64,000 nt of DNA from Streptomyces sp. NBC_01571 (GCF_026339875.1 NZ_JAPEPZ010000001.1:7068001-7132000), one strand, 5' to 3'; shown: positions 11,358 to 20,165, counted from the first letter of the stretch. Numbers and translations are program-made. The notes: a model not told the origin generated them from the sequence alone.

Positions 11358-11477
11358 GGCCGGAGGCTAGCGGCCGGAAGGCGGTCGCCGCACCGGGATA
11401 TCGCCCGGCCCCGGCGGACGGCCGTCGCGGACCGGCACCGGCACGTGGGGCGACCCCGTGTGCGCGGACGCGCCGGA

Positions 11478-11519
11478 GCGCCCGCCCTCCCGGTACCGGG
11501 GGGAGTAGAGGGCGGGCGC
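11478..11519 (-). terminator. Terminator of the YceI gene
   Basis: A 12-bp perfect stem (11478-11489 with 11508-11519, GCGCCCGCCCTC and its complement) around an 18-base loop begins 26 bases beyond the stop of the minus-strand YceI gene. Confidence 0.7.
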
Positions 11520-11544
11520 GCTCAGGATGGCGTGCGGCGGCAGA

Positions 11545-12156
11545 TCAGGCGTTCTTGATCGCCGAGATGTCGAAGTTCAGCTTGATCTTGTCGGAGACGA
11601 GGACGCCACCGGTCTCCAGGGCCGCGTTCCAGGTGAGGCCCCACTCGGAGCGCAGGATCTCCGCCTTGCCCTCGAAGCCGACGCGCTCGTTGCCGAACGG
11701 GTCCTTCGCCGAGCCGTTGAACTCCAGGTCGATGGCGAGCGGCTTGGTGGTGCCGAGGATCGACAGCTCACCGGTGATCCGGTAGTCGTCTCCGCCGAGG
11801 GCCTCGGCCTTGGTGGAGCGGAAGGTCATCGTCGGGAACTCGTCGGTCTTGAAGAAGTCCGAGCTCTTGAGGTGGGTGTCGCGGTCCGCGGAGCCCGTCT
11901 CGATGCTGTCCATCTTGACGTCGATCGTGGCGGTGGACCGGGACGGGTCGGCGCCGTCCAGGTGCAGCGCACCCTCGAAGTCGTTGAAGGAGCCCTTGAC
12001 GTTCGTGACCATGGCGTGACGGGCGACGAAGCCGATCGTCGAGTGCGCCGGGTCGATCGTGTAGTCGCCGGTGAGCGCCGCGAGGTCGGGGTTCACGGCG
12101 GAGGCTGCCGCGCCGGCGGCGGGGGTGTCGGTGGTCTTGCGGCCGAAGATGCCCAT
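11545..12156 (-). CDS. YceI family protein
   Basis: 203 residues. The family signature is clear: GDYTIDPAHSTIGFVARHAMVTNVKGSF at the start of a lipocalin-like beta barrel, then GSADRDTHLKSSDFFKTDEFPTMTFRS, ITGELSILGTTKPLAIDLEFNG and WNAALETGGVLVSDKIKLNFDISAIK. YceI proteins bind amphiphilic or isoprenoid molecules. This one has no signal peptide and starts MGIFGRKTTDTPAAG, so it is probably cytoplasmic, unlike periplasmic E. coli YceI. AGGAG lies 7 bases before the ATG. The upstream region holds an AT-rich stretch with repeated TTGAA motifs (reverse strand), a likely promoter or MarR-type operator. Confidence 0.92.
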   Translation of the reverse strand: MGIFGRKTTDTPAAGAAASAVNPDLAALTGDYTIDPAHSTIGFVARHAMVTNVKGSFNDFEGALHLDGADPSRSTATIDVKMDSIETGSADRDTHLKSSDFFKTDEFPTMTFRSTKAEALGGDDYRITGELSILGTTKPLAIDLEFNGSAKDPFGNERVGFEGKAEILRSEWGLTWNAALETGGVLVSDKIKLNFDISAIKNA

Positions 12157-12776
12157 GACGTGCTCCTAAGGGGACGGGGTCGCGGGTCGAGGAATCGGAA
12201 CCGCGAGGATGATTTTGTTAAACATTCAACGAGGTGAACAGGAGTGACGGTAGACCTATTCCATTCAAGTTTCAACATCATCCGCTGTGTGTTCCCGACG
12301 TTACTGTGCGTCTTGGTGCGGCGCTTCCCGGAACGCGTTCCCGGGTGGCCGAGCCGCCGCGCATCGCCGCTGGTGGGGGCTCTGCGGGCCGGTCGTCGCC
12401 GCTGTGCGGGCGGGTGTGCGGCACGGCGGCGCTCCGCTAACCTGTTCGCGGGGAGGCCGTGCTCGGGGGAGTCGCCGGGGGCCGTCCGGGACCGGCAGGT
12501 GCGGCAGGTGCGTCCGGGCGGATGTGGCGGTCCTCGTGCTCGGCACAGACCGCCGTCCGAGGGGCCGTGTCACTCCGGGGATGGTATGCGTCACCCGTGA
12601 ATGTGAGGTGACTCTCAGCTGTCGGCTTTGTGTGACCTCTACAAGCCACATGCCCCCTGAGCAGTCAGATCGCCTGCATGTCGTCGAGGTTCTGTTCAGG
12701 GGTACCAGGAAAACAGGCCGGAGACTGTACGGAGTCGACGGCTCGCTTTTCTTGTTCGACTTCGTAAGGTCGCTAC
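12157..12776. other. 620-bp intergenic region between divergent YceI and accB genes
   Basis: No convincing gene. Near 12215-12280 it is AT-rich, with TTGTTAAACATTCAACG and, on the minus strand, TTGAAACTTGAATGG, which look like the promoter/operator of the YceI gene. The middle (12300-12560) is GC-rich and featureless. The last 180 bases hold an open frame from GTG 12609 reading VTLSCRLCVTSTSHM with two Cys codons that runs into the accB region in another frame. It is probably chance, but a Cys-sensing leader cannot be excluded. Confidence 0.6.
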
Positions 12777-14366
12777 ATGACCGTTTTGGACGAGGCCGCA
12801 CCCTCAGGCGAACCCACGGACGCACGCGGGCGCGTGGCCGAACTGCACGCGATTCGTGCGGAGGCACTGCGCGGCCCCAGCGAGAGGGCGACCGAGGCCC
12901 AGCACGCCAAGGGCAAGCTGACCGCTCGGGAGCGGATCGAGCTGCTCCTCGACCCCGGGTCCTTCCAGGAGGTCGAGCAGCTGCGCCGGCACCGGGCGAC
13001 CGGCTTCGGCCTGGAGGCCAAGAAGCCGTACACGGACGGTGTGATCACCGGCTGGGGCACGGTGGAGGGCCGTACGGTATTCGTCTACGCCCACGACTTC
13101 CGTATCTTCGGCGGCGCGCTCGGCGAGGCGCACGCCACGAAGATCCACAAGATCATGGACATGGCCATCGCGGCCGGGGCGCCGCTGGTCTCCCTCAACG
13201 ACGGCGCGGGCGCCCGGATCCAGGAGGGTGTCTCCGCGCTGGCCGGCTACGGCGGCATCTTCCAGCGCAACACCAAGGCCTCCGGCGTCATCCCGCAGAT
13301 CTCGGTGATGCTCGGCCCGTGCGCGGGCGGCGCGGCCTACTCGCCGGCCCTGACCGACTTCGTGTTCATGGTCCGTGAGACCTCGCAGATGTTCATCACC
13401 GGCCCGGACGTGGTCAAGGCCGTCACCGGCGAGGAGATCAGCCAGAACGGGCTCGGCGGCGCCGACGTGCACGCCGAGACCAGCGGTGTCTGTCACTTCG
13501 CGTACGACGACGAGGAGACCTGCATCGCGGAGGTCCGCTACCTCCTGTCGATGCTCCCGCAGAACAACCGCGAGAACCCCCCGCGGGTGGCCTCCGAGGA
13601 CCCCGCGGACCGGCGCGGCGACGTCCTCCTCGACCTGGTGCCCGCGGACGGCAACCGGCCCTACGACATGACGAAGGTCATCGAGGAACTCGTCGACGAC
13701 GGCGACTACCTCGAGGTCCACGAACGCTGGGCCCGCAACATCATCTGCGCGCTGGCCCGCCTGGACGGCCAGGTGGTGGGCATCGTCGCCAACCAGCCGC
13801 AGACCCTCGCCGGCGTCCTGGACATCGAAGCCTCCGAAAAAGCTGCGCGCTTTGTCCAGATGTGTGACGCTTTTAACGTTCCGATCATCACCCTCCTGGA
13901 CGTTCCGGGGTTCCTGCCCGGTGTGGACCAGGAGCACGGCGGGATCATCCGGCACGGCGCGAAGCTCCTGTACGCGTACTGCAACGCGACGGTGCCGAGG
14001 ATCTCGCTGATCCTGCGCAAGGCGTACGGCGGTGCCTACATCGTCATGGACTCCCAGTCCATCGGCGCGGACCTCACGTACGCGTGGCCCACCAACGAGA
14101 TCGCCGTGATGGGCGCCGAGGGCGCCGCCAACGTCATCTTCCGCCGCCAGATCGCCGACGCCGCCGATCCCGAGGGCATGCGGGTGCGCATGGTCAAGGA
14201 GTACAAGGCGGAACTCATGCACCCCTACTACGCGGCGGAGCGCGGGCTGGTCGACGACGTCATCGACCCCGCCGAGACCCGCGAGGTCCTCATCCGCTCG
14301 CTGGCGATGCTGCACACGAAGCACGCGGACCTGCCCTCCCGCAAGCACGGCAACCCCCCGCAGTAA
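12777..14366 (+). CDS. accB: Acetyl-CoA carboxylase, carboxyltransferase beta subunit (AccB type)
   Basis: 529 residues; transfers carboxyl from biotin to acetyl-CoA to make malonyl-CoA for fatty acids and polyketides. Both crotonase-type lobes are present: KLTARERIELLLDPGSFQE, FVYAHDFRIFGGALGEAHATKI, oxyanion loops MLGPCAGGAAYSPALTDF and RKAYGGAYIVMDSQSIGADL. The residue that sets acyl-CoA preference in Streptomyces carboxylases (422) is Ile in GGAYIVM; propionyl-CoA specific PccB has Asp there, so this is the acetyl-CoA type. The biotinylated alpha subunit is encoded elsewhere. The 64-residue epsilon subunit follows after 57 bases. No close Shine-Dalgarno is seen before the ATG. Confidence 0.95.
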   Translation: MTVLDEAAPSGEPTDARGRVAELHAIRAEALRGPSERATEAQHAKGKLTARERIELLLDPGSFQEVEQLRRHRATGFGLEAKKPYTDGVITGWGTVEGRTVFVYAHDFRIFGGALGEAHATKIHKIMDMAIAAGAPLVSLNDGAGARIQEGVSALAGYGGIFQRNTKASGVIPQISVMLGPCAGGAAYSPALTDFVFMVRETSQMFITGPDVVKAVTGEEISQNGLGGADVHAETSGVCHFAYDDEETCIAEVRYLLSMLPQNNRENPPRVASEDPADRRGDVLLDLVPADGNRPYDMTKVIEELVDDGDYLEVHERWARNIICALARLDGQVVGIVANQPQTLAGVLDIEASEKAARFVQMCDAFNVPIITLLDVPGFLPGVDQEHGGIIRHGAKLLYAYCNATVPRISLILRKAYGGAYIVMDSQSIGADLTYAWPTNEIAVMGAEGAANVIFRRQIADAADPEGMRVRMVKEYKAELMHPYYAAERGLVDDVIDPAETREVLIRSLAMLHTKHADLPSRKHGNPPQ

Positions 14367-14423
14367 CCCTGCGGCTCCTCCGCGGCAGCGCCGCGGAAAC
14401 CTCTCTCACGGAGACTGACACCT

Positions 14424-14618
14424 ATGAACGACCCTGAGATCCGCGTCGAGAAGGGCCACGCCGAGCCCGAGGAAGTCGCCGCCATCACGGCCATCCTCCT
14501 GGCCCGTGCCGCCGCCCAGCCGGACACCACCCCCACCCACCGCGGCCGCGCGAAGGCCGGCTGGCGCCGCCTGGAGCGCGAGCCCGGCTTCCGTGCCCCG
14601 CACAGCTGGCACGGGTAG
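14424..14618 (+). CDS. accE: Acyl-CoA carboxylase epsilon subunit
   Basis: 64 residues, beginning MNDPEIRVEKGHAEPEEVAAITAILLARAA and ending PGFRAPHSWHG. This matches the small actinobacterial AccE/PccE family, whose members bind the beta hexamer and raise activity of the alpha-beta complex. The helix EPEEVAAITAILLARAA and the C-terminal WRRLEREPGFR...SWHG are the family hallmarks. It lies 57 bases after accB with ACGGAGACTG upstream of the ATG and is closed by a strong hairpin, so accB-accE is a two-gene operon. Confidence 0.95.
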   Translation: MNDPEIRVEKGHAEPEEVAAITAILLARAAAQPDTTPTHRGRAKAGWRRLEREPGFRAPHSWHG

Positions 14619-14641
14619 CCTGCGGCGCTCGTGCGTGACGA

Positions 14642-14671
14642 GGGGCCCGCTCCGTATCCGGAGCGGGCCCC
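14642..14671 (+). terminator. Terminator of accB-accE
   Basis: A 13-bp perfect stem, GGGGCCCGCTCCG (14642-14654) with its complement at 14659-14671, loop TATC, 23 bases after the accE stop. The remaining ~260 bases to the next hairpin show no gene. Confidence 0.85.
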
Positions 14672-14927
14672 TTCGCCGTACCTGTGGCGACCCCATGGGC
14701 TCCCGGCCCCGGGGGAGCGTCTCGGGGCGCGCGTGCCCCTGCCGTACGACCTACGGCACGGGCCCGCAGTCGTACGCCGGAAGGGCCACTGCCCCGCGTC
14801 CACGTGACCGGGAGGGAAGCGCCACCGCGGGAAGGCGTCACCAGCGGATGTCCCGTGGGGGAGGAACTCCACCGGAACGGAAACGCCCAGGGGGCGGAAA
14901 CGCTGCCGAGGGTGGCGTGGAGCACGG

Positions 14928-14965
14928 CGGAGGGGCGGCTTCTCCAGGGAGAAGCCGCCCCTCCG
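14928..14965 (-). terminator. Terminator of the cvn2 operon
   Basis: An 18-bp inverted repeat (14928-14945 and 14948-14965) with only two bases between the arms lies 23 bases beyond the cvnD2 stop on the minus strand. It faces the accE terminator, so both converging operons end in hairpins. Confidence 0.8.
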
Positions 14966-14988
14966 TTGGCGTTCGTCGCGCGGAGCGG

Positions 14989-15570
14989 CTACCGCAGGCG
15001 GGCCATGAGCGCGTGCTCGACCAGCGTGATGAGCGCGCTCTTCGCGTCCGCGCGGTGGCGGGCGTCCGTCGTGATGATCGGAGCGTCCGGGCCGATCTGC
15101 AGCGCCTCGCGGACCTCGTCCGGGTTGTACGGCTGGTTGCCGTCGAACCCGTTGAGGGCGATGACGAAGGGCAGTCCGGAGTTCTCGAAGTAGTCGACCG
15201 CGGGGAAGCAGTCGGCGAGGCGGCGGGTGTCGACCAGGACGATCGCGCCGATGGCGCCGCGGACCAGGTCGTCCCACATGAACCAGAAGCGGTCCTGACC
15301 AGGGGTGCCGAAGAGGTACAGGATCAGGTCCTGGTCCAGGGTGATGCGGCCGAAGTCCATGGCGACGGTGGTGGTCGTCTTGTCTCCGGTGTGCGTGAGG
15401 TCGTCGATGCCCGCGGACGCGGACGTCATGACGGCCTCGGTGCGCAGGGGGTTGATCTCCGAGACGGCGCCGACGAACGTGGTCTTGCCCACGCCGAAGC
15501 CGCCCGCCACCACGATCTTCGCGGACGTGGTGGAGCGGGAAGGCCCTCCGCTAGAGCTTGCGAAGTCCAC
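14989..15570 (-). CDS. cvnD2: Conservon GTPase CvnD (cvn2 operon)
   Basis: 193 residues, a Ras/MglA-like small GTPase. Seen: P-loop GGFGVGKTT (G1), switch region with LRTEAVMTSASAGIDD and TTTTVAMDFG, G3 as FGTPGQDRF (with the Gln that normally helps hydrolysis), and ALNGFDG in the G4 position in place of NKxD, as is usual for this family. It is the last gene of the cvn2 operon, starting with GTG inside the end of cvnC2 (20-base overlap). In conservons, CvnD is thought to act with the kinase-like CvnA, roadblock CvnB and DUF742 CvnC as a membrane-linked G-protein-like complex. Its DNA is nearly identical to cvnD1 over 218 bases. Numbering follows synteny with S. coelicolor. Confidence 0.93.
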   Translation of the reverse strand: MDFASSSGGPSRSTTSAKIVVAGGFGVGKTTFVGAVSEINPLRTEAVMTSASAGIDDLTHTGDKTTTTVAMDFGRITLDQDLILYLFGTPGQDRFWFMWDDLVRGAIGAIVLVDTRRLADCFPAVDYFENSGLPFVIALNGFDGNQPYNPDEVREALQIGPDAPIITTDARHRADAKSALITLVEHALMARLR

Positions 15571-16141
15571 TGAGCACCCTTTCGAGCAAAGTCACGTCTG
15601 GCTGGCCGCCGGCGTTTTCGTCGCCGCCCGGCTGATGGATGGCGACCAGGCCCGCCTCCGCCAAGTCGGCGACGAGAATCCTGGCCACGCCGAGAGGGAT
15701 GGTCAGCAGGGCCGAGATCTCGGCCACCGACTTGATCTCCCGGCAGAGATTGCAGATCCGCTGATGCTCGGGCAACTGGCCCTGCATCTGGTGCGGTTGT
15801 GCGGTGGTGTGCACCAGCGCCTCGATGGCGAGCTGGTAACGAGGCCTGGTGCGGCCGCCCGTCATGGCGTACGGACGCACCAGAGGGTTGTTCGACGAAC
15901 CCGCGGGCGCCGCCTCCGGTGTGCGTCGCTGCGGCTGTACGGGCTGGATGCGCGGCGCCGGGGGCTGGTCGTACGGCGAGGGGCCGGGGCCCTGCGGCGT
16001 GTACGGCTGCTGACGGCGGTGGCTTGGTGCGGAGGGGAAGTTGTACCGGTTCGGGTTCTGCGAACCGTCACCCTGGCCCTGCCCCTGGCCGGGGCCGTAC
16101 GACCAGTTGCCCGAAGACGAACCGCCTGGGGGTGTTGCCAC
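15551..16141 (-). CDS. cvnC2: Conservon DUF742 protein CvnC (cvn2 operon)
   Basis: 196 residues from a GTG with GGAGGAG upstream. The first ~85 residues are a Gly/Pro/Gln-rich disordered leader (GPGQGQGQGDGSQ, QPVQPQRR). The rest is the DUF742 winged-helix-like domain: LVRPYAMTGGRTRPRYQLAIEALVHTT, LPEHQRICNLCREIKSVAEISALLTIPLGVARILVADLAEAGLVAIHQP and LLERVLSGLRKL. The paralogue CvnC1 lacks the leader and is 64 residues shorter. It lies 94 bases after cvnB2 and overlaps cvnD2 by 20 bases, which suggests coupled translation of the last two genes. Confidence 0.93.
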   Translation of the reverse strand: MATPPGGSSSGNWSYGPGQGQGQGDGSQNPNRYNFPSAPSHRRQQPYTPQGPGPSPYDQPPAPRIQPVQPQRRTPEAAPAGSSNNPLVRPYAMTGGRTRPRYQLAIEALVHTTAQPHQMQGQLPEHQRICNLCREIKSVAEISALLTIPLGVARILVADLAEAGLVAIHQPGGDENAGGQPDVTLLERVLSGLRKL

Positions 16142-16235
16142 TTTCTCCTCCTCCGACTGTGCCTGGCACCCATCCGTGTGGGACCGCGTCCCGAAACCTT
16201 ACGGCCCCGGGACGCCAAAACGCACGGTCTGGCTG

Positions 16236-16658
16236 TTAGTTGAGAAGGCTCCCTTGGAGCTCCGCTCGAAGATCCGGTGTCAGGACCGTACCCGCACGGT
16301 CCACCAGAAGGGCCATCTCGTACCCGATGAGACCGATGTCCGCTTCGGGATGTGCAAGGACCGCGAGCGACGAACCATCGGAAACGGACATGATGAAGAG
16401 GAATCCTCGCTCCATCTCCACAACTGTCTGGTTCACACTGCCGCCCTCGAAGATGCGGGACGCACCCGCGGTCAGCGAGGTCAGACCGGACGCGACAGCC
16501 GCGAGCTGGTCGGCGCGGTCACGGGGAAAGCCTTCGGACATCGCCAGAAGGAGTCCGTCGGCGGAGACCACCACGGTGTGGGACACCCCGGGGGTGTTGT
16601 CCACGAAGTTGGTGATCAACCAGTTCAGGTTCTGCGCCGCCTGGCTCATCGGGCTCAC
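16236..16658 (-). CDS. cvnB2: Conservon roadblock/LC7 protein CvnB (cvn2 operon)
   Basis: 140 residues; a roadblock/LC7 domain (LNWLITNFVDNTPGVSHTVVVSADGLLLAMSEG, ADQLAAVASGLTSLTAGASRIFEGG, VVEMERGFLFIMSVSDGSSLAVLAHPEADIGLIGYEMALLVDRAG). These proteins regulate small GTPases, here presumably CvnD. The GTG at 16658 is preferred because AGGAG lies seven bases before it; the ATG three codons later is the alternative. The start is one base beyond the cvnA2 stop, so the two are translationally linked. Confidence 0.93.
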   Translation of the reverse strand: MSPMSQAAQNLNWLITNFVDNTPGVSHTVVVSADGLLLAMSEGFPRDRADQLAAVASGLTSLTAGASRIFEGGSVNQTVVEMERGFLFIMSVSDGSSLAVLAHPEADIGLIGYEMALLVDRAGTVLTPDLRAELQGSLLN

Positions 16659-16659
16659 A

Positions 16660-19600
16660 CTAACGCTCCTGGTTGTAGGTGCTGTCAGAACCGAAGCCCT
16701 GACCGTTCGTGTCACTACTGGCATTGCGTCCCTGCTGCACGCCGCGGCGCAGGTTGCTGAGCCTGCCCCGGATGTCCTCGGGAGCACGGGAGACCTGAGG
16801 GCCACCCTGCGGGGTCGATTCCGCGGTTCCCTCGACCAGGTTGGCCTTGGGGACCCGACGCGGCAGCCCGGACGAGGTGACCCCGCCCGCCTTGGGCTTC
16901 TTGAGCTGCTCGGCACGCTGCCACCGGTCGTCGTTGTTCGAACGCCAGTCGTCGTTGCCGTTGCCGTCGCTGTTGCCCGCGGGCGGCGTCTGGACCTCCT
17001 GGGCACCCGGCACGGCAGGGCGCCGGCCGTTGGCCCCGTTCGCGGCGGATCCGCGGCGCGGCAGCCCGGCGTCGGTCATCTGGTGCGCGGACGAGGGGGC
17101 AGGACCCGGTCGGCCGAAGCCTACGCGGTCCTGCTCACCCGCGTCAGCGACCTGCGCGGATTCCGCCTCCGGAGCGTACCCGGACCGGTGGTCGTTCCGG
17201 TACGCGTCCCGCTGCGGCCAGTCGTCCTGGTAGGACGGCTCCTCGAACGCGGAGAACGTCTCCGGGGCGGCACCGCGGGCCTCCACGGGCTCCGCCTGGG
17301 AAGGCTCCGCGTACCCGGGTTCCGGGTAGCCGCCGTTCGTCGGGAAGTACGTCTCGTCGTACGTCGGCTGCTGCGGTGCCTCGTACGCCGACTGCTGGTC
17401 GTACGTCGCGGGCTGCTCCTCGTAGGCCCTCTGCCCGTTGCCGTACGCCGGCTGTCCGCCCTCGAAGGACGGCTGAGCGCCGTCGTAGCCGGGCTGGGGC
17501 GCGTTGAAGTTCTCCGGGTACTGCCCGGCCTCCAGCGCGTCCGGCTGGCCCGTCGTCTGGGCCTCCAGGGCCGCGCGGCGCTCCTCGCGGACCAGGGAGC
17601 GGCCGACGGGGTCCAACTCGCGGATGTCGTCGGGGACTTCGGCGTAGCGGCTGTCGTCGAAGCCGAGTTCCGCGGCGGTGCGTGTCGACTCGGCCTGGAA
17701 GGACTCCGCCCGGAAGGACTGCTGTTCCGGGATGATCTGCGACACGGTGAACTCGTCGCGCTGCACCTGCTGTTCGCCTCCACCACCATGGGTGATCGCG
17801 TCGGGGAGCATGACCAGCGAGGTCGTTCCGGCCTGCTCGCCCGAGGGACGCAGCTGGACGCGGATGCCGTGCCGGTCGGACAGCCGGCCGACCACGAACA
17901 GGCCCATGCGCTGGGAGATCGCGGCGTCCACGGTCGGCGGGTTGGCCAGCTTGTGGTTGATGTCCGCGAAGTCCTCGGCGGTGAGGCCGATGCCCTTGTC
18001 GTGGATCTCGACCATGACGCGGCCGTCCGGGAGGCGGGTCGCGGTGACGCGGACCTTGGTCTGCGGGGAGGAGAACGTGGTGGCGTTCTCCAGCAGCTCG
18101 GCGAGCAGGTGCACGAGGTCGGTCACGGCGCGGCCGTGGATCTCGGCCTCCGGGACGCCGGAGAGCTCGATGCGCTCGTACTGCTCCACCTCGGAGGAGG
18201 CGGCGCGCAGGACGTCCACGAGGGGCACCGGCTGGTCCCAGCGGCGGCCGGGCTCCTCGCCGGCGAGGACGAGGAGGTTCTCGCCGTTGCGGCGCATACG
18301 GGTCGCGAGGTGGTCCAGGCGGAAGAGGTTCTCCAACTGGTCCGGGTCGGCCTCGTTGTTCTCCAGGTCGGTGATCAGGGTCAGCTGGCCCTCGATCAGC
18401 GACTGGTTGCGGCGCGACAGGTTGGTGAAGATCGCGTTGATGTTGCCCCGGAGGAGGGCCTGCTCGGCGGCGAGCCGGACGGCCTCGCGGTGGACCTGGT
18501 CGAAGGCGCGGGCGACCTCGCCGATCTCGTCCGTGGTGGTGATCGGGATGGGCTGGACGCGGGTGTCGACGCGGCCGGGGTCGGTGCGCGAGAGCTGGTC
18601 GACCAGCATCGGCAGACGCTGTTCGGCGACACTGAAGGCCGCGTTGCGCAGCTGGCGCATCGCGCGGCTCATCTGGCGGGCCACCATGCCGGCCAGGATG
18701 AACGCGGCGAGCAGGGCGACCACGACGGCGCCGCCGGTGATGAAGGCGTCGGTCTTGGCGTTGTCGGCGATGTCGGCGGCCTCGGCCACCGCCTTGTCGG
18801 CGAGGTCCGACTCGATCTGCCGGTAGCCGTTGTACTTGGCGGTGTTGACCGCCCACCAGTTCTGCGGGGTGACGCCGTTCGTGGCGAGCTCGGCGCGCTC
18901 GGAGTCGAGCGGCGACTTCAGGCCGACGATCCGCGTGACCATGTCGGCCGGCGGGGGGACGTACTTCTGGCCCTGGGCCGCGGCGGCGGTCCCGGCCTGG
19001 GTGGCCTGGCTCTTGAGCTCGGCCGTGATCTGCTTCGTCACCGCGTCGAGCTTGGCGGCGTCGGCCGGGGTGCCACCGCCGAGGTACTCCTCGACGGCGA
19101 TGCCCTCCAGGTAGGCGTACGAGGAGAGGGCGGTGCGCTGGGTGGCGAGAGCGCCCAGACCCGGGCCCGGCTTGATCAGGAGGTGCATGCCGATGGACCG
19201 CTCGAGGGACAGCGCGGCCTTGGACAGTGAGATCGCGTAGACCGTACGGCCGTAGCTGGTGATGTTTCCGGTGCCCAGGCCGAGCTCGTTGGCGAACTCC
19301 ATCAGCGGGTGCTGGATCTGGAGGTAGCCCTCTTCGGTCTTCACGTTGTCGAGCTTGTAGGCGACCTTGCGCAGGTTGCCGAGACCGGGCTCCACCTTGC
19401 GGAAGTTGGCGAGCCGGCGCTCCAGGCCCGGCGTCTTCGGCATGTTCTGGGCGGCCCGGTTGAAGACGGTCGCTGCCGCGTCCGTGTCCTTGTAGGCCTT
19501 GACGACCGTGGGGTCGCTGGCGCCCTTGCCGTTCTTGTTCTCCAGCAGCGGCTGGGCGGTGACGTCACGCTCGACGAAGAGCTTGTCGCCGTAGGCCAGC

Positions 19601-19890
19601 GCGGCCTGCACCAGACGGGCCGTCTTCTCCGCGTCCTGAGCCTGCTGCCAGGTGTTGATGGAGCTCTTCACCTGGAAGCCGCCCATGACGAGGCCGACGA
19701 CCACGGGTATGAGCAGGATCGCGTTCAGCCTGGTGGGTACGCGCCAGTTGCGGGGGGACAGACGACCGCCGCTCGGCGCGGGCGCCGGCACGGGCTCCGG
19801 AACAGGCACCTGTGCGGGCGCCGCTCCGCGCGGCGGCGGGGTGAAGTTGCCCCGTGCCGTCGGCTCGGGACCGTTCTTGCTTCGCCTCAC
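16660..19890 (-). CDS. cvnA2: Conservon sensor histidine kinase-like protein CvnA (cvn2 operon)
   Basis: 1076 residues from the GTG at 19890 (GAGAGG 11 bases upstream). A short Pro-rich N-terminus precedes membrane segment 1 (about 55-77, LNAILLIPVVVGLVMGG), a ~300-residue extracellular nitrate/nitrite-sensor-like helical domain, membrane segment 2 (about 380-402, FITGGAVVVALLAAFILAGMVA), a HAMP region, a DHp-like segment with LDHLATRMRRNGENLLVLAGE, and a GHKL ATPase domain (LLAELLENATTFSSP, DKGIGL, QRMGLFVVGRLSDRHGI). The last ~370 residues are disordered, rich in Tyr, Gln, Pro and Glu, and end in a motif shared with CvnA1 (SGLPRRVPKANLV; SRAPEDIRGRLSNLRRGVQQGR). First gene of the cvn2 operon; no response regulator is nearby. 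Confidence 0.93.
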   Translation of the reverse strand: MRRSKNGPEPTARGNFTPPPRGAAPAQVPVPEPVPAPAPSGGRLSPRNWRVPTRLNAILLIPVVVGLVMGGFQVKSSINTWQQAQDAEKTARLVQAALAYGDKLFVERDVTAQPLLENKNGKGASDPTVVKAYKDTDAAATVFNRAAQNMPKTPGLERRLANFRKVEPGLGNLRKVAYKLDNVKTEEGYLQIQHPLMEFANELGLGTGNITSYGRTVYAISLSKAALSLERSIGMHLLIKPGPGLGALATQRTALSSYAYLEGIAVEEYLGGGTPADAAKLDAVTKQITAELKSQATQAGTAAAAQGQKYVPPPADMVTRIVGLKSPLDSERAELATNGVTPQNWWAVNTAKYNGYRQIESDLADKAVAEAADIADNAKTDAFITGGAVVVALLAAFILAGMVARQMSRAMRQLRNAAFSVAEQRLPMLVDQLSRTDPGRVDTRVQPIPITTTDEIGEVARAFDQVHREAVRLAAEQALLRGNINAIFTNLSRRNQSLIEGQLTLITDLENNEADPDQLENLFRLDHLATRMRRNGENLLVLAGEEPGRRWDQPVPLVDVLRAASSEVEQYERIELSGVPEAEIHGRAVTDLVHLLAELLENATTFSSPQTKVRVTATRLPDGRVMVEIHDKGIGLTAEDFADINHKLANPPTVDAAISQRMGLFVVGRLSDRHGIRVQLRPSGEQAGTTSLVMLPDAITHGGGGEQQVQRDEFTVSQIIPEQQSFRAESFQAESTRTAAELGFDDSRYAEVPDDIRELDPVGRSLVREERRAALEAQTTGQPDALEAGQYPENFNAPQPGYDGAQPSFEGGQPAYGNGQRAYEEQPATYDQQSAYEAPQQPTYDETYFPTNGGYPEPGYAEPSQAEPVEARGAAPETFSAFEEPSYQDDWPQRDAYRNDHRSGYAPEAESAQVADAGEQDRVGFGRPGPAPSSAHQMTDAGLPRRGSAANGANGRRPAVPGAQEVQTPPAGNSDGNGNDDWRSNNDDRWQRAEQLKKPKAGGVTSSGLPRRVPKANLVEGTAESTPQGGPQVSRAPEDIRGRLSNLRRGVQQGRNASSDTNGQGFGSDSTYNQER

Positions 19891-20002
19891 TCGACCAACA
19901 ACCTCTCGGCGTCGGCACCTACGTTGTGCCGCGGTGTCTCCAGCGCCCTTGACTACTGGGCAGTTCAGCGCATTCCAGCACGTCAGGCGGCGCCCTTCCA
20001 AA

Positions 20003-20027
20003 CACTCGGAACCGAGGGTTCCGAGTG
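20003..20027. promoter_or_regulatory. Perfect 11-bp inverted repeat upstream of cvnA2
   Basis: CACTCGGAACC (20003-20013), a three-base GAG centre, and GGTTCCGAGTG (20017-20027) lie 113 bases before the cvnA2 start. The position fits a dimeric repressor operator or a leader hairpin for cvn2. No T-tract follows on either strand. Confidence 0.55.
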
Positions 20028-20062
20028 ATGCATCCCCCAGATAAAACGGTCATAAAGAACGA

Positions 20063-20088
20063 GCCCCGTCAAAAGACGGGGCTTTTAT
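20063..20088 (+). terminator. Intrinsic terminator in the cvn1-cvn2 gap
   Basis: GCCCCGTC, loop AAAA, GACGGGGC, then TTTTAT on the plus strand. On the minus strand the stem is followed by TCGTTCTTTATG, weakly T-rich. It could act as a second terminator for the minus-strand cvn1 operon, but its better tail points the other way, where no gene is annotated. Confidence 0.65.
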
Positions 20089-20165
20089 GAGCACAGCGGC
20101 ACCGGGTGACCGCGATGCGTGGTGGTGCCCATCGAATTCCATGTCGAAACGTTATGAACACTGTG

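Noticed and set aside
12600-12780. Cysteine-containing leader frame before accB (VTLSCRLC)
   Set aside because: Only two Cys codons, no hairpin or terminator behind it, and the frame continues into accB in another register; treated as chance.
12287-13378. A 363-codon plus-strand frame starting in the accB upstream region
   Set aside because: Most of it lies out of frame in accB, and the upstream part has no domain or codon bias of a gene.
12777-14366. Annotation as propionyl-CoA carboxylase beta subunit
   Set aside because: The selectivity residue at 422 is Ile, not Asp, so the acetyl-CoA assignment is preferred.
16240-19230. A 996-codon plus-strand frame opposite cvnA2 and cvnB2
   Set aside because: Shadow of the minus-strand conservon genes; low-complexity translation.
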